The position numbers and the translations under genes were made by a program. The notes under the pieces are model-generated. The model was not told the DNA's origin, did no database searches, and saw only the letters and a list, made by a program, of their open reading frames with translations. Shown piece by piece: positions 25,166 to 35,700 of a stretch of 64,000 nt of DNA. Position 1 is the stretch's first letter. Each line of letters starts with the position of its first letter. Source of the stretch: Flavobacterium sp. 1 (lineage in GTDB: Bacteria; Bacteroidota; Bacteroidia; Flavobacteriales; Flavobacteriaceae); the NCBI RefSeq assembly GCF_002797935.1, contig NZ_PGER01000001.1:620001-684000 (forward strand). Direction: 5' to 3'.

Positions 25166-26236
25166 ATGAGAAAGATTAAATACAAGAAAGGGAAGAGACT
25201 ACAGCCTTATACGCTCGAATATACCGGACTGCACAAAAATAAAGAGATTGAAATGCAATTGTTTGTTTTTGATGATTGTACGGTTTCTGAATACGAAAAT
25301 GGAACTATTGATAATTTAGAAAAACATATTGATTTAGCCAAAACCAATTGGCTGAATATTCATGGTTTAAACGATGTTGATCTACTTAAAGATGTAGCTG
25401 CTTATTTTAAAATCGACAATTTTATGCTGGCGGATATTTTGAATACTACCAAAAGAACCAAGCTGGAAGAGGAAAAAGATGTTTTGTTTTTTAATATAAA
25501 ATCAATGTTGCCGTCGGAAAGTTCGGATGATATTAAGGTAGAGCAAATTAGTTTTTTGTTAAAAAAAGGAATTCTGATTTCTTTTCAGGAAAAAAGGAGT
25601 GATTTTTTTACTCACATTCGTGAACGCATTCGAACCAATTCCGGAATTGTAAGAACCAAGAAAGCTGACTATTTATTGTATATTCTGCTGGATGCCATTA
25701 TAGGTAATTTTTATATTACGATTGAAGCCGAAGAGGATAAAATAGAAGATTTGATAGACTGTACCAAAAATAGTGCTGACCCCATTATTTTGGAAAAAAT
25801 TGAAAAGCACAGAGATAATTTTAATTTTTTAAAGCGCTCTATTATACCGCTTCGGGATTCTTTGTATGATATTAAAAGTATTAAAGAGGATAATGTATTT
25901 GATGAAATTGAATCGGATAATTTTAGTTTTTTTACCCGTCTGCATCAAAAATGTTTAGAACTTTTGGAGCAAATAGAATCGGATATGGGTTCATTGGAAA
26001 GTGCGTCTAATTTCTTTTTTGCAGCGCAGACGCATAAAATGAATGAGATCATGAAAACGCTGACTATTATCTCGGTCATATTCATTCCGTTAACATTTAT
26101 TGTAGGAGTTTATGGGATGAATTTTGATAATATGCCAGAACTGCGGGAACCAAATGGCTATTATTTTGTAATTGGCTTCATGTTTTTGACAGTGATTGGC
26201 ATGGTTATTTACTTTAAGAAAAGAAATTGGTTTTAA
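25166..26236 (+). CDS. corA: CorA-family magnesium/cobalt transporter
   Basis: CorA forms a pentameric inner-membrane channel for Mg2+ and Co2+. The 356-residue protein has a large cytoplasmic N-terminal domain, a long stalk helix region (about 200-290) and two C-terminal membrane helices. The signature GMN (317-319, in GVYGMNFDNMPEL) follows the first helix at the pore mouth. The end is the usual basic KKRNWF. It begins 131 bases from the divergent gene upstream and 91 bases before pta. Confidence 0.95.
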   Translation: MRKIKYKKGKRLQPYTLEYTGLHKNKEIEMQLFVFDDCTVSEYENGTIDNLEKHIDLAKTNWLNIHGLNDVDLLKDVAAYFKIDNFMLADILNTTKRTKLEEEKDVLFFNIKSMLPSESSDDIKVEQISFLLKKGILISFQEKRSDFFTHIRERIRTNSGIVRTKKADYLLYILLDAIIGNFYITIEAEEDKIEDLIDCTKNSADPIILEKIEKHRDNFNFLKRSIIPLRDSLYDIKSIKEDNVFDEIESDNFSFFTRLHQKCLELLEQIESDMGSLESASNFFFAAQTHKMNEIMKTLTIISVIFIPLTFIVGVYGMNFDNMPELREPNGYYFVIGFMFLTVIGMVIYFKKRNWF

Positions 26237-26327
26237 TTTTATATTTAAACTGATTTTGGTCATATTTATTAGGAAATTAAACTTCTAATTTTGTAATTAA
26301 TATAAAAGGAAAAATAAAATTTACAAT

Positions 26328-28421
26328 ATGAAGAAAGCTATATATATCGCAACTATTGAAGAGAATTGTGGCAAGACAATAATTACTTTAGGGTTATTGA
26401 GAATGCTTTTGGGAAAGACCGCAAAAGTGGGCTATTTCAGACCTATTATTGAAGATTATGAAAAGGGAAAAAAAGATACGCATATCGAAATGGTTATTTC
26501 GCATTTTGATCTTGATATTGAATATGAGGATGCTTATGCCATTACCAAAAGTAAATTAATCAAGAAAAAAAACAATGGCAAATTAGGAGAAGTTGTTGAT
26601 TTGATTATTGAAAAATATAAAAAACTGGAAGACCGTTTTGATTTTATTTTGGTCGAAGGAACCAGTTTTACAGGTGAAGGGACAGTCATTGAGCTGGATA
26701 TGAATGTTTTGATTGCTAAAAATCTAGGTGTTCCTACTATTATTGTTGGCTCAGGAGAAGGAAAAACTCTAGATGAATTAATTGATAATTTAAATCTTGC
26801 TCATAATTCCTTTAAAATTAAGGAGGTTGAAGTATTGGCTGTAATTGCCAATAAAGTACAGCCGGAGAATTTGGATTTAGTTACTACCAGTCTGCAAAAA
26901 AGCCTGCCATCATCAGTTCTTGTAAATTCGATACCATTAATTGGAAGTTTAAACAATCCTACTATACATGAAATTGTCGAAGTATTGAATGCCGAAATAC
27001 TATTTGGGCATGAATATCTGAATAATCAAATAGGAAGCTACAGTATTGGAGCAATGCAATTATGCAATTACTTACTGCATCTGAAAGAAAATGGGCTTAT
27101 TATCACACCAGGTGACAGAGCCGATATTATTCTGGGAGCATTGCAGGCAAATGAGTCGGCCAATTATCCATCAGTTTCTGGAATTGTATTGACTGGAAAT
27201 ATTATTCCGGAGGACAGTATTATGAAACTGATAGAAGGACTTTCATCTGTAGTGCCAATTATTACCGTAGAAGGAGGTACTTATCATATTGCGAATAAAA
27301 TAGGGAATATTAAATCTAAAATCTACCCTGATAACCTGCAAAAAATTGAGACATCGATCAATACGTTTGATAAATATGTAGATTTAGATGTTTTGATCGA
27401 TAAGTTTAATGCTTTTGAAGCAGAAGGAATGACGCCAAAAATGTTTCAGTATAATTTGGTAAAAAGAGCCAAAGCACATAGAAAACATATCGTTTTGCCC
27501 GAAGGAAGCGATGAAAGAATTATCATAGCTGCTGCCCGTTTGCAAGCTATGGATGTTGTAGATCTTTCCATTATTGGAAACAAAAAACAAATTGAAAGCA
27601 AAGTAGCTGAATTAGGATTAGAGTTAGATTTTTCAAGAATACCAATTATAAATCCAATAGAATCAGAGCTGTATGAGGATTATGTAAATACTTATTATGA
27701 GCTGCGAAAAGCCAAAAATGTGACGCTTGGAATGGCAAGAGATTTAATGGAAGATGTCTCTTATTTTGGAACGATGATGGTGTACAAAGGCCATGCTGAC
27801 GGAATGGTTTCTGGAGCGGCACATACTACGCAGCATACTATTTTGCCTGCATTACAATTTATTAAAACCAAACCAAACTCTTCTGTAGTGTCTTCTATAT
27901 TTTTCATGTGCTTGGAAGATCGCGTTTCTATTTTTGGAGATTGTGCGATTAATCCAAATCCTACTGCTGAGCAATTGGCAGAAATCGCAATTTCATCTGC
28001 TGATTCCAGTATTGGTTTTGGAATAGAACCAAAAATAGCCATGTTATCGTATTCATCTGGCTCATCTGGAAAAGGTGATGAAGTGGATAAAGTAAGAGCA
28101 GCAACCGAAATTGTGAAACAAAAACGCCCAGATCTCAAAATTGAAGGTCCAATTCAATATGATGCTGCTGTCGATTTGGAAGTAGGACAAAGCAAAATGC
28201 CAAATTCTGAAGTGGCAGGTCACGCCAGTGTATTAATTTTCCCTGATCTAAACACTGGAAACAACACTTACAAAGCAGTACAGAGAGAAACTGGAGCATT
28301 AGCAATTGGGCCAATGCTGCAAGGATTAAATAAACCTGTAAATGATTTAAGCCGTGGCTGCACAATAGATGATATTATTAACACTGTCGTGATTACGGCA
28401 ATTCAAGCGCAAGGATTGTAA
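26328..28421 (+). CDS. pta: Phosphate acetyltransferase
   Basis: Pta interconverts acetyl-CoA and acetyl phosphate. At 697 residues it is the long form: an N-terminal P-loop-like BioD/CobB-type domain (IEENCGKTIITLGLL near residue 10), a DRTGG-type middle domain (about 215-325), and the C-terminal catalytic PTA_PTB domain (about 370-697) with LPEGSDERII, GMVSGAAHTT and SYSSGSSGKGDEVDKV. ackA follows after 27 bases, forming the acetate-producing operon that makes ATP by substrate-level phosphorylation. Confidence 0.97.
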   Translation: MKKAIYIATIEENCGKTIITLGLLRMLLGKTAKVGYFRPIIEDYEKGKKDTHIEMVISHFDLDIEYEDAYAITKSKLIKKKNNGKLGEVVDLIIEKYKKLEDRFDFILVEGTSFTGEGTVIELDMNVLIAKNLGVPTIIVGSGEGKTLDELIDNLNLAHNSFKIKEVEVLAVIANKVQPENLDLVTTSLQKSLPSSVLVNSIPLIGSLNNPTIHEIVEVLNAEILFGHEYLNNQIGSYSIGAMQLCNYLLHLKENGLIITPGDRADIILGALQANESANYPSVSGIVLTGNIIPEDSIMKLIEGLSSVVPIITVEGGTYHIANKIGNIKSKIYPDNLQKIETSINTFDKYVDLDVLIDKFNAFEAEGMTPKMFQYNLVKRAKAHRKHIVLPEGSDERIIIAAARLQAMDVVDLSIIGNKKQIESKVAELGLELDFSRIPIINPIESELYEDYVNTYYELRKAKNVTLGMARDLMEDVSYFGTMMVYKGHADGMVSGAAHTTQHTILPALQFIKTKPNSSVVSSIFFMCLEDRVSIFGDCAINPNPTAEQLAEIAISSADSSIGFGIEPKIAMLSYSSGSSGKGDEVDKVRAATEIVKQKRPDLKIEGPIQYDAAVDLEVGQSKMPNSEVAGHASVLIFPDLNTGNNTYKAVQRETGALAIGPMLQGLNKPVNDLSRGCTIDDIINTVVITAIQAQGL

Positions 28422-28448
28422 CTTTTTAATTATCAAATAAAATTTTAA

Positions 28449-29645
28449 ATGAAAGTAGTAATAATAAACTCCGGAAGTTCCTCCATAAAATACCAATTAA
28501 TCGAAATGCCTGCTGGTGAAGTCATCTGTTCAGGTATGATTGACAGAATAGGGTTGGAAACTTCTAATTTTAGTTATGTAACCAAAGCCGTTAAAGTTGA
28601 GGAAATTCTGCCAATCGCCAATCATAAAATTGGGCTTAATAAAATCGCTCAATTACTGATGGATGACGAAAAAGGAGTTATAAAAAGCACTAAAGAGATT
28701 GAAGCTGTAGGACATAGAGTGGTGCATGGCGGCAGCTCATTTTCAGATACAACTTTGATTACTCCAGAAGTAAAAGAAGAAATAAGAAAATTATGTGATA
28801 TAGCTCCTCTGCATAATCCTGCTCATTTAGAAGGAATTATTGTTGCCGAAGAAATTTTTTCTGGAGCCAAACAAATCGTTGTTTTTGATACAGCTTTTCA
28901 TCAGACTATGCCTGAAGTGGCTTATAAATATGCTATTCCTACTCATTTCTTAAAAGAGAATAAACTTAGAGTGTATGGATTTCATGGAACATCTCATAAA
29001 TATGTTTCAGAAAAAGCAATTCAATATCTAAAATCAGAAAACAAACCGTACAAAAATATAATCACTGTGCATTTGGGTAATGGCTGCAGTATTACTGCTG
29101 TGAAAGATGGAAAATGTATCGATACCTCGATGGGCTTTACGCCAATTAGCGGGTTGATTATGGGAACCCGTAGTGGTGATATTGATCCATCTGTGTTGTT
29201 TTATATGATGAAAGCATTGAATTATACTGTAGATGAAGTTAGTACTTTATTGCAAAAACAAAGTGGAATGCTGGCTCTTACAGGTTACAGCGATTTAAGA
29301 GATATTGAAGCGAATGCCGAGCAGGGAAATAAAGAATGTCAATTGGCATTGGCAATGAATGCGTATCGAATCAAAAAATACATTGGTTCTTATACAGCAG
29401 CTTTGAATGGTTTAGATGCCATTGTTTTTACTGCTGGAATTGGTGAAAATTCATCTTACATCAGAAAATTAGTGTGTACCGATATGGAGTATTTTGGAAT
29501 TGAATTAGATGTTCCTAAAAACGAAATCCGTTCCAAAGAAATCCGAGAAATCAATTTGCCTCAATCGAAAACTAAAATTTTGGTTGTCCCTACCAATGAA
29601 GAAATCGAAATTGCAAATCAGGTGTATAAATTACTGCTGAATTAA
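28449..29645 (+). CDS. ackA: Acetate kinase
   Basis: AckA converts acetyl phosphate and ADP to acetate and ATP. The 398-residue ASKHA-fold kinase has the family signatures VIINSGSSSIKYQLIEM at the N-terminus, VGHRVVHGG, FDTAFHQTMP, VYGFHGTSHKYVS, HLGNGCSITAV, MGFTPISGLIMGTRSGDIDP, and FTAGIGENS. It follows pta by 27 bases and is closed by a strong terminator. Length is standard. Confidence 0.98.
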   Translation: MKVVIINSGSSSIKYQLIEMPAGEVICSGMIDRIGLETSNFSYVTKAVKVEEILPIANHKIGLNKIAQLLMDDEKGVIKSTKEIEAVGHRVVHGGSSFSDTTLITPEVKEEIRKLCDIAPLHNPAHLEGIIVAEEIFSGAKQIVVFDTAFHQTMPEVAYKYAIPTHFLKENKLRVYGFHGTSHKYVSEKAIQYLKSENKPYKNIITVHLGNGCSITAVKDGKCIDTSMGFTPISGLIMGTRSGDIDPSVLFYMMKALNYTVDEVSTLLQKQSGMLALTGYSDLRDIEANAEQGNKECQLALAMNAYRIKKYIGSYTAALNGLDAIVFTAGIGENSSYIRKLVCTDMEYFGIELDVPKNEIRSKEIREINLPQSKTKILVVPTNEEIEIANQVYKLLLN

Positions 29646-29665
29646 AAAATAAATAATAAAGGTTC

Positions 29666-29697
29666 AAAAAAGCTTCTGTATTCAGAGGCTTTTTTTG
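29666..29697 (+). terminator. Terminator of pta-ackA
   Basis: AAAAAAGCTTCTG (29666-29678) pairs with CAGAGGCTTTTTT (29683-29695) with one G-U pair around TATT, ending in a T run. Confidence 0.9.
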
Positions 29698-29721
29698 TGT
29701 TTTTAATTGAAGAATTGTAAT

Positions 29722-29729
29722 TATATTTG
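29722..29729 (+). promoter_or_regulatory. Probable -7 element of the PUL regulator gene
   Basis: TATATTTG fits the Bacteroidota -7 consensus exactly. The nearest suitable TTG (29695-29697) gives a 24-base spacer, slightly long, and lies at the tail of the ackA terminator. It would start transcription about 12 bases before the TTG start codon chosen for the regulator. Confidence 0.45.
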
Positions 29730-29747
29730 ATAAAAAATCACTGCATT

Positions 29748-32489
29748 TTGAAAGCTAAACTTCTTTATATACTCATTTTTGGTTTTATATCATTACATCT
29801 TAGAGCTCAGGAATTGCTCCCTTTTGTTGAAAATTACAGCAAATCAAATTATCAGGGAGATAACCAGATTTGGAGCGTAGCACAAGGAAAAGACAATGCA
29901 ATGTATTTTGCAAATAATAACTATTTACTACGGTATGATGGCGTAAAATGGGAGAAATATAAATTACCCAACAAAACAATAATCCGGTCAATAATGGTTG
30001 ATGGCGGTAAGGTGTATTCGGGTTCTTATAAAGAATTTGGGTATTGGTACCGAAAAAATTCAAAGATGCATTATGTTTCTGTTTCGAAAGAAAGAAAAGT
30101 CTTTGATGAAAATAATAATGAAGAAATATGGAAGATATTTAAGCTTAATAACAAAATTTACTTTCAGTCTTTTAATGGTATTTTTATTTTCGACGGAAAA
30201 GTTATTAAAGAAAAAAAGTTTCCTTTTTTAATATCCTATTGCTTTGCTGTCGGCAGTCAATTATTTATTGCTTCTGTAGAAAAAGGAATTTTTCGGTTAA
30301 ATAATGGAAAAATAGAAAAAGTAAATGGTTTATCCCTTTTAGAGAATAATGTAATTCATGCTATCCAGAAATACCAAGACAAAACGTATTTTTTTACAAA
30401 AAAACATGGAGTTTATGTACTTGAAAATAATATTCTGAGTCCATGGAAAAGTGGTTTAAATGAGGTTTTGAAATCGGCAAATATTAATGTTGCCCAATTT
30501 ATAAAAAGCGAGAAATTAATTATTGGTACTGCAAATAATGGCGTTTATATTCTGAATTTGATTGACGGCAGTTATAAAAACATTAATAGGAACAATGTCC
30601 TGATGAATAATTCTATTTTGAGTATTGGACAGGACAAAGAAAATGATTTGTGGCTCGGTCTTGATAATGGTATAGCACATATTGAGGTCAATTCTTTAAT
30701 TTCAATATTTTACGACAGTTCAGGAATTTTAGGTTCAGTTTATTCAGTAGCGAGTACTCCGAAAGGTTATTTGATGGCTTCTAATCATGGTGTCTTTAAA
30801 TATGAGGGCAAACAGCTTTCTTTGATTCCTAATACGCAGGGACAAGCTTGGAATATAAGTAAAATAAATGATCAGTATCTTATTGGTCATAATGAAGGGA
30901 CATTTGTTTATAAGAATGGTTTATTCAGTAGATTGAGTGATATCAATGGAGGGTGGAATCTAGCCAAGAGCGCCATTAATAATTCCTATCTGCAGGCTAC
31001 TTACAGTGGAATTGTAATTTATAATGATGCCAATAATTTAAAAGAAAAGACGGCTCTTAAAGGGTTGCAGAAGCCAATTAAATACCTTGCCCAAAACAGA
31101 AAGAATGAAATTTGGGCAGCAGATATCAATAGAGGCTTATATCGTATTTTATATAATGATGCTTATGAAATCAAAGTCGATAATGTGACTCAGCGCAGTA
31201 AAATAAGCAATGACTTTGGAGTGAAGATATTTGAATTTAGAAATGAAATCCTTTTTTTGATTAATAATTCTTGGTACACATTCAACTCCTTTACTAATCA
31301 ATTGGAAACCAATCAATTGTTTAATAAAAACTTTAAAAATGTTTCCAATATTGTCTCCATTGATGAAAATCATTTTATGGTGCTGCAGGATGGTCTTTTG
31401 TATCATGTTTATGCTCAGGGATCTAAGTTTATCAAAAACAGTATTCAGGAGAAATATTATAAAGGAAAAATCATCAATGATAACTTGAAGATTTTTAAAG
31501 ATAAAAATAATTATTTGCTCAATCTGGATGATGGCTTTATTTCTTTGGATTTAAAGTATAATAAGAAAGAAAAATCGAATGTAAAAATAGAAGCTTTCAA
31601 CAATGATATTTTGGTCGAAAACAATTCGAAGATCAAGCACAATTCTGAGCTGAGAATCGATGTTATATCTGGAGTTTACGGAGCTTCGAAACCAGATTTA
31701 TTTTACAGATTAAACGGCAAAAAAGAGCTGGTTCCAATAAAGGAAGGCTTGATACTGCTGAATAACCTTACCAGCGGTTCACATGATGTTACCATTTACA
31801 GTAATGATGGTCTGCGCTATAATAAAGCAGCAAATTTTCAATTTGTTGTAGCCAATGCATGGTATTTTTCAATTTGGATGATCTTAGTTTACCTTATTGT
31901 CGTTGGGCTTATCTTATATCTTTATTATAAATGGAATAAGATGAAATATATTCAGAAACTTAAACTGCAGAAAGAGGAACTAAAACATCAGAGAGAAATT
32001 CTGGAAATGGAACTTAAAGCCGAAAATGAGTTAAACATTCAAGAATATGAAAAACACATTCTGGAACTCGAACTGCAGTCAAAATCTTCGGAAGTAGCAG
32101 GCAAGTCGCTTTCTATTGCTAAGCAAAGTGAAATGATTGAAAACATTCAGAATATATTAGATTCAGAATCGGATTTCAATAAACTTAAAAGTGAAATTAA
32201 AAAAGCTATAAAAATTAATGCTGTTAATAAGCACGAATGGGAAATTTTTGAGACCAATCTGAATCAAATTAATAATGAATTTATTACTGCCCTTTCAAAG
32301 AAATATCCAAATCTGACTTCCAAGGATATTAAGCTGTGTGTTTACCTAAAAATGAACCTTTCTTCCAAAGAAATTGCTCCTATGATGAATATTTCTTTCA
32401 GAGGTGTGGAGCTGCATCGCTATCGTTTGAGGAAAAAATTGGGGCTAAATCAAGAAGAAGTACTTTCTAAATTTTTATTATCTGTATAA
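29748..32489 (+). CDS. Membrane-anchored sensor with beta-propeller and LuxR-type HTH (PUL regulator)
   Basis: The frame has no ATG before the mature part. TTG at 29748 gives a good signal peptide (MKAKLLYILIFGFISLHLRAQ), so I use it; a second TTG lies 7 codons upstream. The large periplasmic region (to about residue 700) is a repeat-rich two-component-regulator-type beta propeller (WSVAQGKDNAMYFANNN, LWLGLDNGIAHIEV). One membrane helix follows (IWMILVYLIVVGLILYLYY), then a coiled coil and a C-terminal LuxR-type helix-turn-helix (LTSKDIKLCVYLKMNLSSKEIAPMMN, RLRKKLG). There is no kinase domain. It probably senses a glycan breakdown product and activates the SusC/SusD operon directly downstream. 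Confidence 0.85.
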   Translation: MKAKLLYILIFGFISLHLRAQELLPFVENYSKSNYQGDNQIWSVAQGKDNAMYFANNNYLLRYDGVKWEKYKLPNKTIIRSIMVDGGKVYSGSYKEFGYWYRKNSKMHYVSVSKERKVFDENNNEEIWKIFKLNNKIYFQSFNGIFIFDGKVIKEKKFPFLISYCFAVGSQLFIASVEKGIFRLNNGKIEKVNGLSLLENNVIHAIQKYQDKTYFFTKKHGVYVLENNILSPWKSGLNEVLKSANINVAQFIKSEKLIIGTANNGVYILNLIDGSYKNINRNNVLMNNSILSIGQDKENDLWLGLDNGIAHIEVNSLISIFYDSSGILGSVYSVASTPKGYLMASNHGVFKYEGKQLSLIPNTQGQAWNISKINDQYLIGHNEGTFVYKNGLFSRLSDINGGWNLAKSAINNSYLQATYSGIVIYNDANNLKEKTALKGLQKPIKYLAQNRKNEIWAADINRGLYRILYNDAYEIKVDNVTQRSKISNDFGVKIFEFRNEILFLINNSWYTFNSFTNQLETNQLFNKNFKNVSNIVSIDENHFMVLQDGLLYHVYAQGSKFIKNSIQEKYYKGKIINDNLKIFKDKNNYLLNLDDGFISLDLKYNKKEKSNVKIEAFNNDILVENNSKIKHNSELRIDVISGVYGASKPDLFYRLNGKKELVPIKEGLILLNNLTSGSHDVTIYSNDGLRYNKAANFQFVVANAWYFSIWMILVYLIVVGLILYLYYKWNKMKYIQKLKLQKEELKHQREILEMELKAENELNIQEYEKHILELELQSKSSEVAGKSLSIAKQSEMIENIQNILDSESDFNKLKSEIKKAIKINAVNKHEWEIFETNLNQINNEFITALSKKYPNLTSKDIKLCVYLKMNLSSKEIAPMMNISFRGVELHRYRLRKKLGLNQEEVLSKFLLSV

Positions 32490-32548
32490 AAAGATGTGTT
32501 TTTTTAGTAATAATATATTTATTTTGTGTTTTTATTACAGAATAACAA

Positions 32549-32570
32549 TACATCATTGCTACATCATTGC
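32549..32570 (+). promoter_or_regulatory. Exact tandem 11-base repeat upstream of susC
   Basis: TACATCATTGC occurs twice with no gap, one helical turn apart, about 165 bases before the susC start. The spacing puts both copies on the same DNA face and suits a dimeric activator such as the adjacent LuxR-type regulator. Confidence 0.5.
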
Positions 32571-32653
32571 CCTTGGACGTGGTACTTGGTAATCTATCTT
32601 AACTCCTTTAATACAAGGGTTTAAAAACAAAAAAATACGATTTGATGTATTCG

Positions 32654-32680
32654 TGTAGTAGTGCCATTTCAGTTACTACA
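32654..32680 (+). promoter_or_regulatory. Interrupted inverted repeat upstream of susC
   Basis: TGTAGTA (32654-32660) and TACTACA (32674-32680) are perfect complements separated by 13 bases, about 50 bases before the susC start. It could be a regulator site or a hairpin in the leader RNA. The symmetry is real, the role is open. Confidence 0.45.
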
Positions 32681-32731
32681 ACGTTGTATTAGTCTAATTT
32701 AGCTGGACTAACTTAAACGTTTAATAAACCT

Positions 32732-35700
32732 ATGAGAAATTTTATTTTTAGCTTTTTAGCACTCATTCTGCTTCCAGCCTATATGTCTGGTCAAGTAATC
32801 AAAGGAAAAGTATTGGATCTGAATGGAATGGGAGTTCCCGGAGCATTTATTGTTGCGGGAGATTCTAATGTTTCTGCCTATTCTGATTTCGATGGAACTT
32901 TTAATATTAATGCCAAAGTGGGGCAGATATTAAAAATAAGTTTAGTCGGTTTTGATGCAGTGTCTATAGCGGCAACTGCAGAACCGATGACTATAACTAT
33001 GAAAGAATCCAAAGACACCGAACTAAAAGAGGTAGTAGTCATTGGGTATGGTACCAGAAAGAAAGTAGATAACACAACTGCGATTTCTTCTATAAAGACA
33101 GAAGAAATAACCAGAACTAAAGTATTGAATGCTTCTCAGGCAATTCAAGGTAAAGCGGCGGGTGTTCAAGTGATTTCATCTGATTTGCCGGGTAGTACAC
33201 CTTCGGTAATAATTAGAGGTTTAGGTACTGCTTTAGGAGGCAGAACCCCATTGTATATTGTTGATGGAATGCAATCAGAAAATATCAATAATATTAATGC
33301 AAACGATATTACGTCTTATGAAATTTTGAAGGATGCTTCTGCACTTGCGATTTATGGTACCAGAGCGGCAAACGGAGTTATCATTATTACAACTAAAAAA
33401 GGTAAAGGAGACAAAGTTTCTGTTGAAATTGAAAGTTATGCCGGTATTAGAGAGCCGCTTAAAAAAGTAAAAATGGCGGGTAGTAATAAATATGCGTATT
33501 ATTCAAATGCAGCATTGCAGTCAACTGTTTTTTCTCAGGATCAGCCTGTAAATACAGATTGGTTTGACGAAATTACAAGAACGGGTATTTATTATCAAAA
33601 TAATTTATCTGTTTCTGGAGCTACAGAAAATATAAAATACTTTTTCAGTTTAGGAAACTACGAAGAAAAAGCGGTTTTAAATGGTTTAGATTATGGTCGA
33701 ACAACTTTTAGAAATAATAATGAGTATAAAATTTCTAAAAAATTGACTTTAAATCAAAATTTCAGTTTTACATCTGCAAAATCTACACCTAAGCCATTAA
33801 GTGCTTTTACAAATGCATACAAACAATCACCAATTGTGCCAGTTTATTTTCCTGATGGCAAATATGGAGTTTCTCGAGTTGGTGATGATGGTTTTGCAAG
33901 CGAGACAGGATCTTCATTTAACAATGTAGGAAATCCAGCAGCTCAATTGAATTTTTTTGACGAACAGCAAAGAAGCATAACCTTGCAAGGAGGATTAAAA
34001 TTGGATTATGAAATTATAAAATCATTAAAATTTACTTCACAATTTAATGGTGAGTATTATACATGGAAACAATACAATTATGATGACACTAAAAATATTT
34101 GGTTAGCAGCAAACCCTAATAAGGTGTCAACTGATTATGAAAAGGAATTTCCAAATGCTAATATAAATTTATTGACCAAAGGCAGAGAAGAATATTTTAA
34201 TTGGAATTTATCTAATTACTTGACCTATAACAAAATTTTTAATGAAATTCATGATGTTGAGCTAACCGCTGGTATCGAGACTTCAGTAAGAGGTCCGAGA
34301 GAGAAACTGACAATTGCTAGAAAAAATGTAAATGCTAATTCTAATTATTGGTCTTTGAAAGGAGATAATGATTATGAAACAAATATTACAAGTTACCAAG
34401 ATGAGGTTTTTAACGAAACAAAGCTGGCATCTTATTTTGGACGTTTCCAATACAAATTAATGGATAGATACTTGTTTACCGGAACTCTTAGACGTGACGG
34501 TTCTTCAAATTTTGGTAAAGATTACCGTTGGGGTAATTTCCCGGCTTTTGGTTTAGGCTGGGTTATAACCAAGGAAAGTTTTATGCAAGATGTGAAAGCA
34601 ATCAACATGCTGAAATTAAGAGGTGGCTGGGGTAGATTAGGTAATCAAAACGTACCGCTTAACAATCAATCGTATACTTCTGGTCCAAATGCTTATTTAG
34701 GAGGTTCAATTTTAAATCAAGGAACAACTATCAGCTCTCAAATTGACCCTAGTCTATCTTGGGAAATAACTGAAGAATCTTCTATTGGTTTAGATTTTGA
34801 ATTATTAGACAGCAGATTAAAAGGAACTTTTGATGTATATGATAAAAATACATCAAATGTAATTTTAAATACTAAGCCTTATTTTACTTCTGGAATTACA
34901 GCGGCTTCGCCAGCACACGTTGGAGAAGTTTCTAACAAAGGATATGAAATTTCTTTGCGTTGGGATGACAAAATCAATGATGATATTAGTTATTGGGTTG
35001 GAGGTAATTTTTCGAACAACAAAAATGAACTTACAGGTTTAAAAGATGTTATTTTAACTCAACTTGTTGGAGGAGGATTAGGTAACGGTCAAGATACTAA
35101 ATTGCTTGATAATACTACAGTTGGTCAGCCGTTAGGAAGTTTTTATATTTATGAATATGCAGGTTTTGACAGCACCAATGGTAAAATGCTGTACTATAAT
35201 GCAGCAGGCGAGAAAGTAACTCAAGATGCATTAAACGCAAATACAGATAAAAAATATGTTGGATCTAGTTTGACTAAATCAAACTACGGAGTAACATTAG
35301 GACTTACTTATAAAAACTTCGATTTTTCAGTTGATGGATATGGAACTAGCGGTGCTAAAGTTTATAATGGTAAAAAAGCACAGCGTTTTTCAGGAGAAAA
35401 TATTGAAAATGGAGTCGCTACCGATTTCTGGACACCAAATAACTTAACAGCTTCAAACCCTGCACCATTCAACCAAGTACCAGTTGCTTCTACTTATTAT
35501 TTAGAGTCTGGAGATTTCTTTAGAATCAACAATATTACATTAGGATACAAACTGCCAATTCAAAGTAATAATTTTATTAGCTCATGCAGATTTTATGTAA
35601 ACGCTATTAATCCATTTATTACACAAAAATTCTCTGGTTTCTCTCCAGAACTAAACGGAGATGGAAATCCTTACGGAACCCAAGGTGTTGAGTTAGATGC

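Noticed and set aside
32641..32731. Standard promoter for susC (ACGATTTG, AATTTAG)
   Set aside because: These differ from TAnnTTTG in spacing or sequence and lack a suitably placed TTG.
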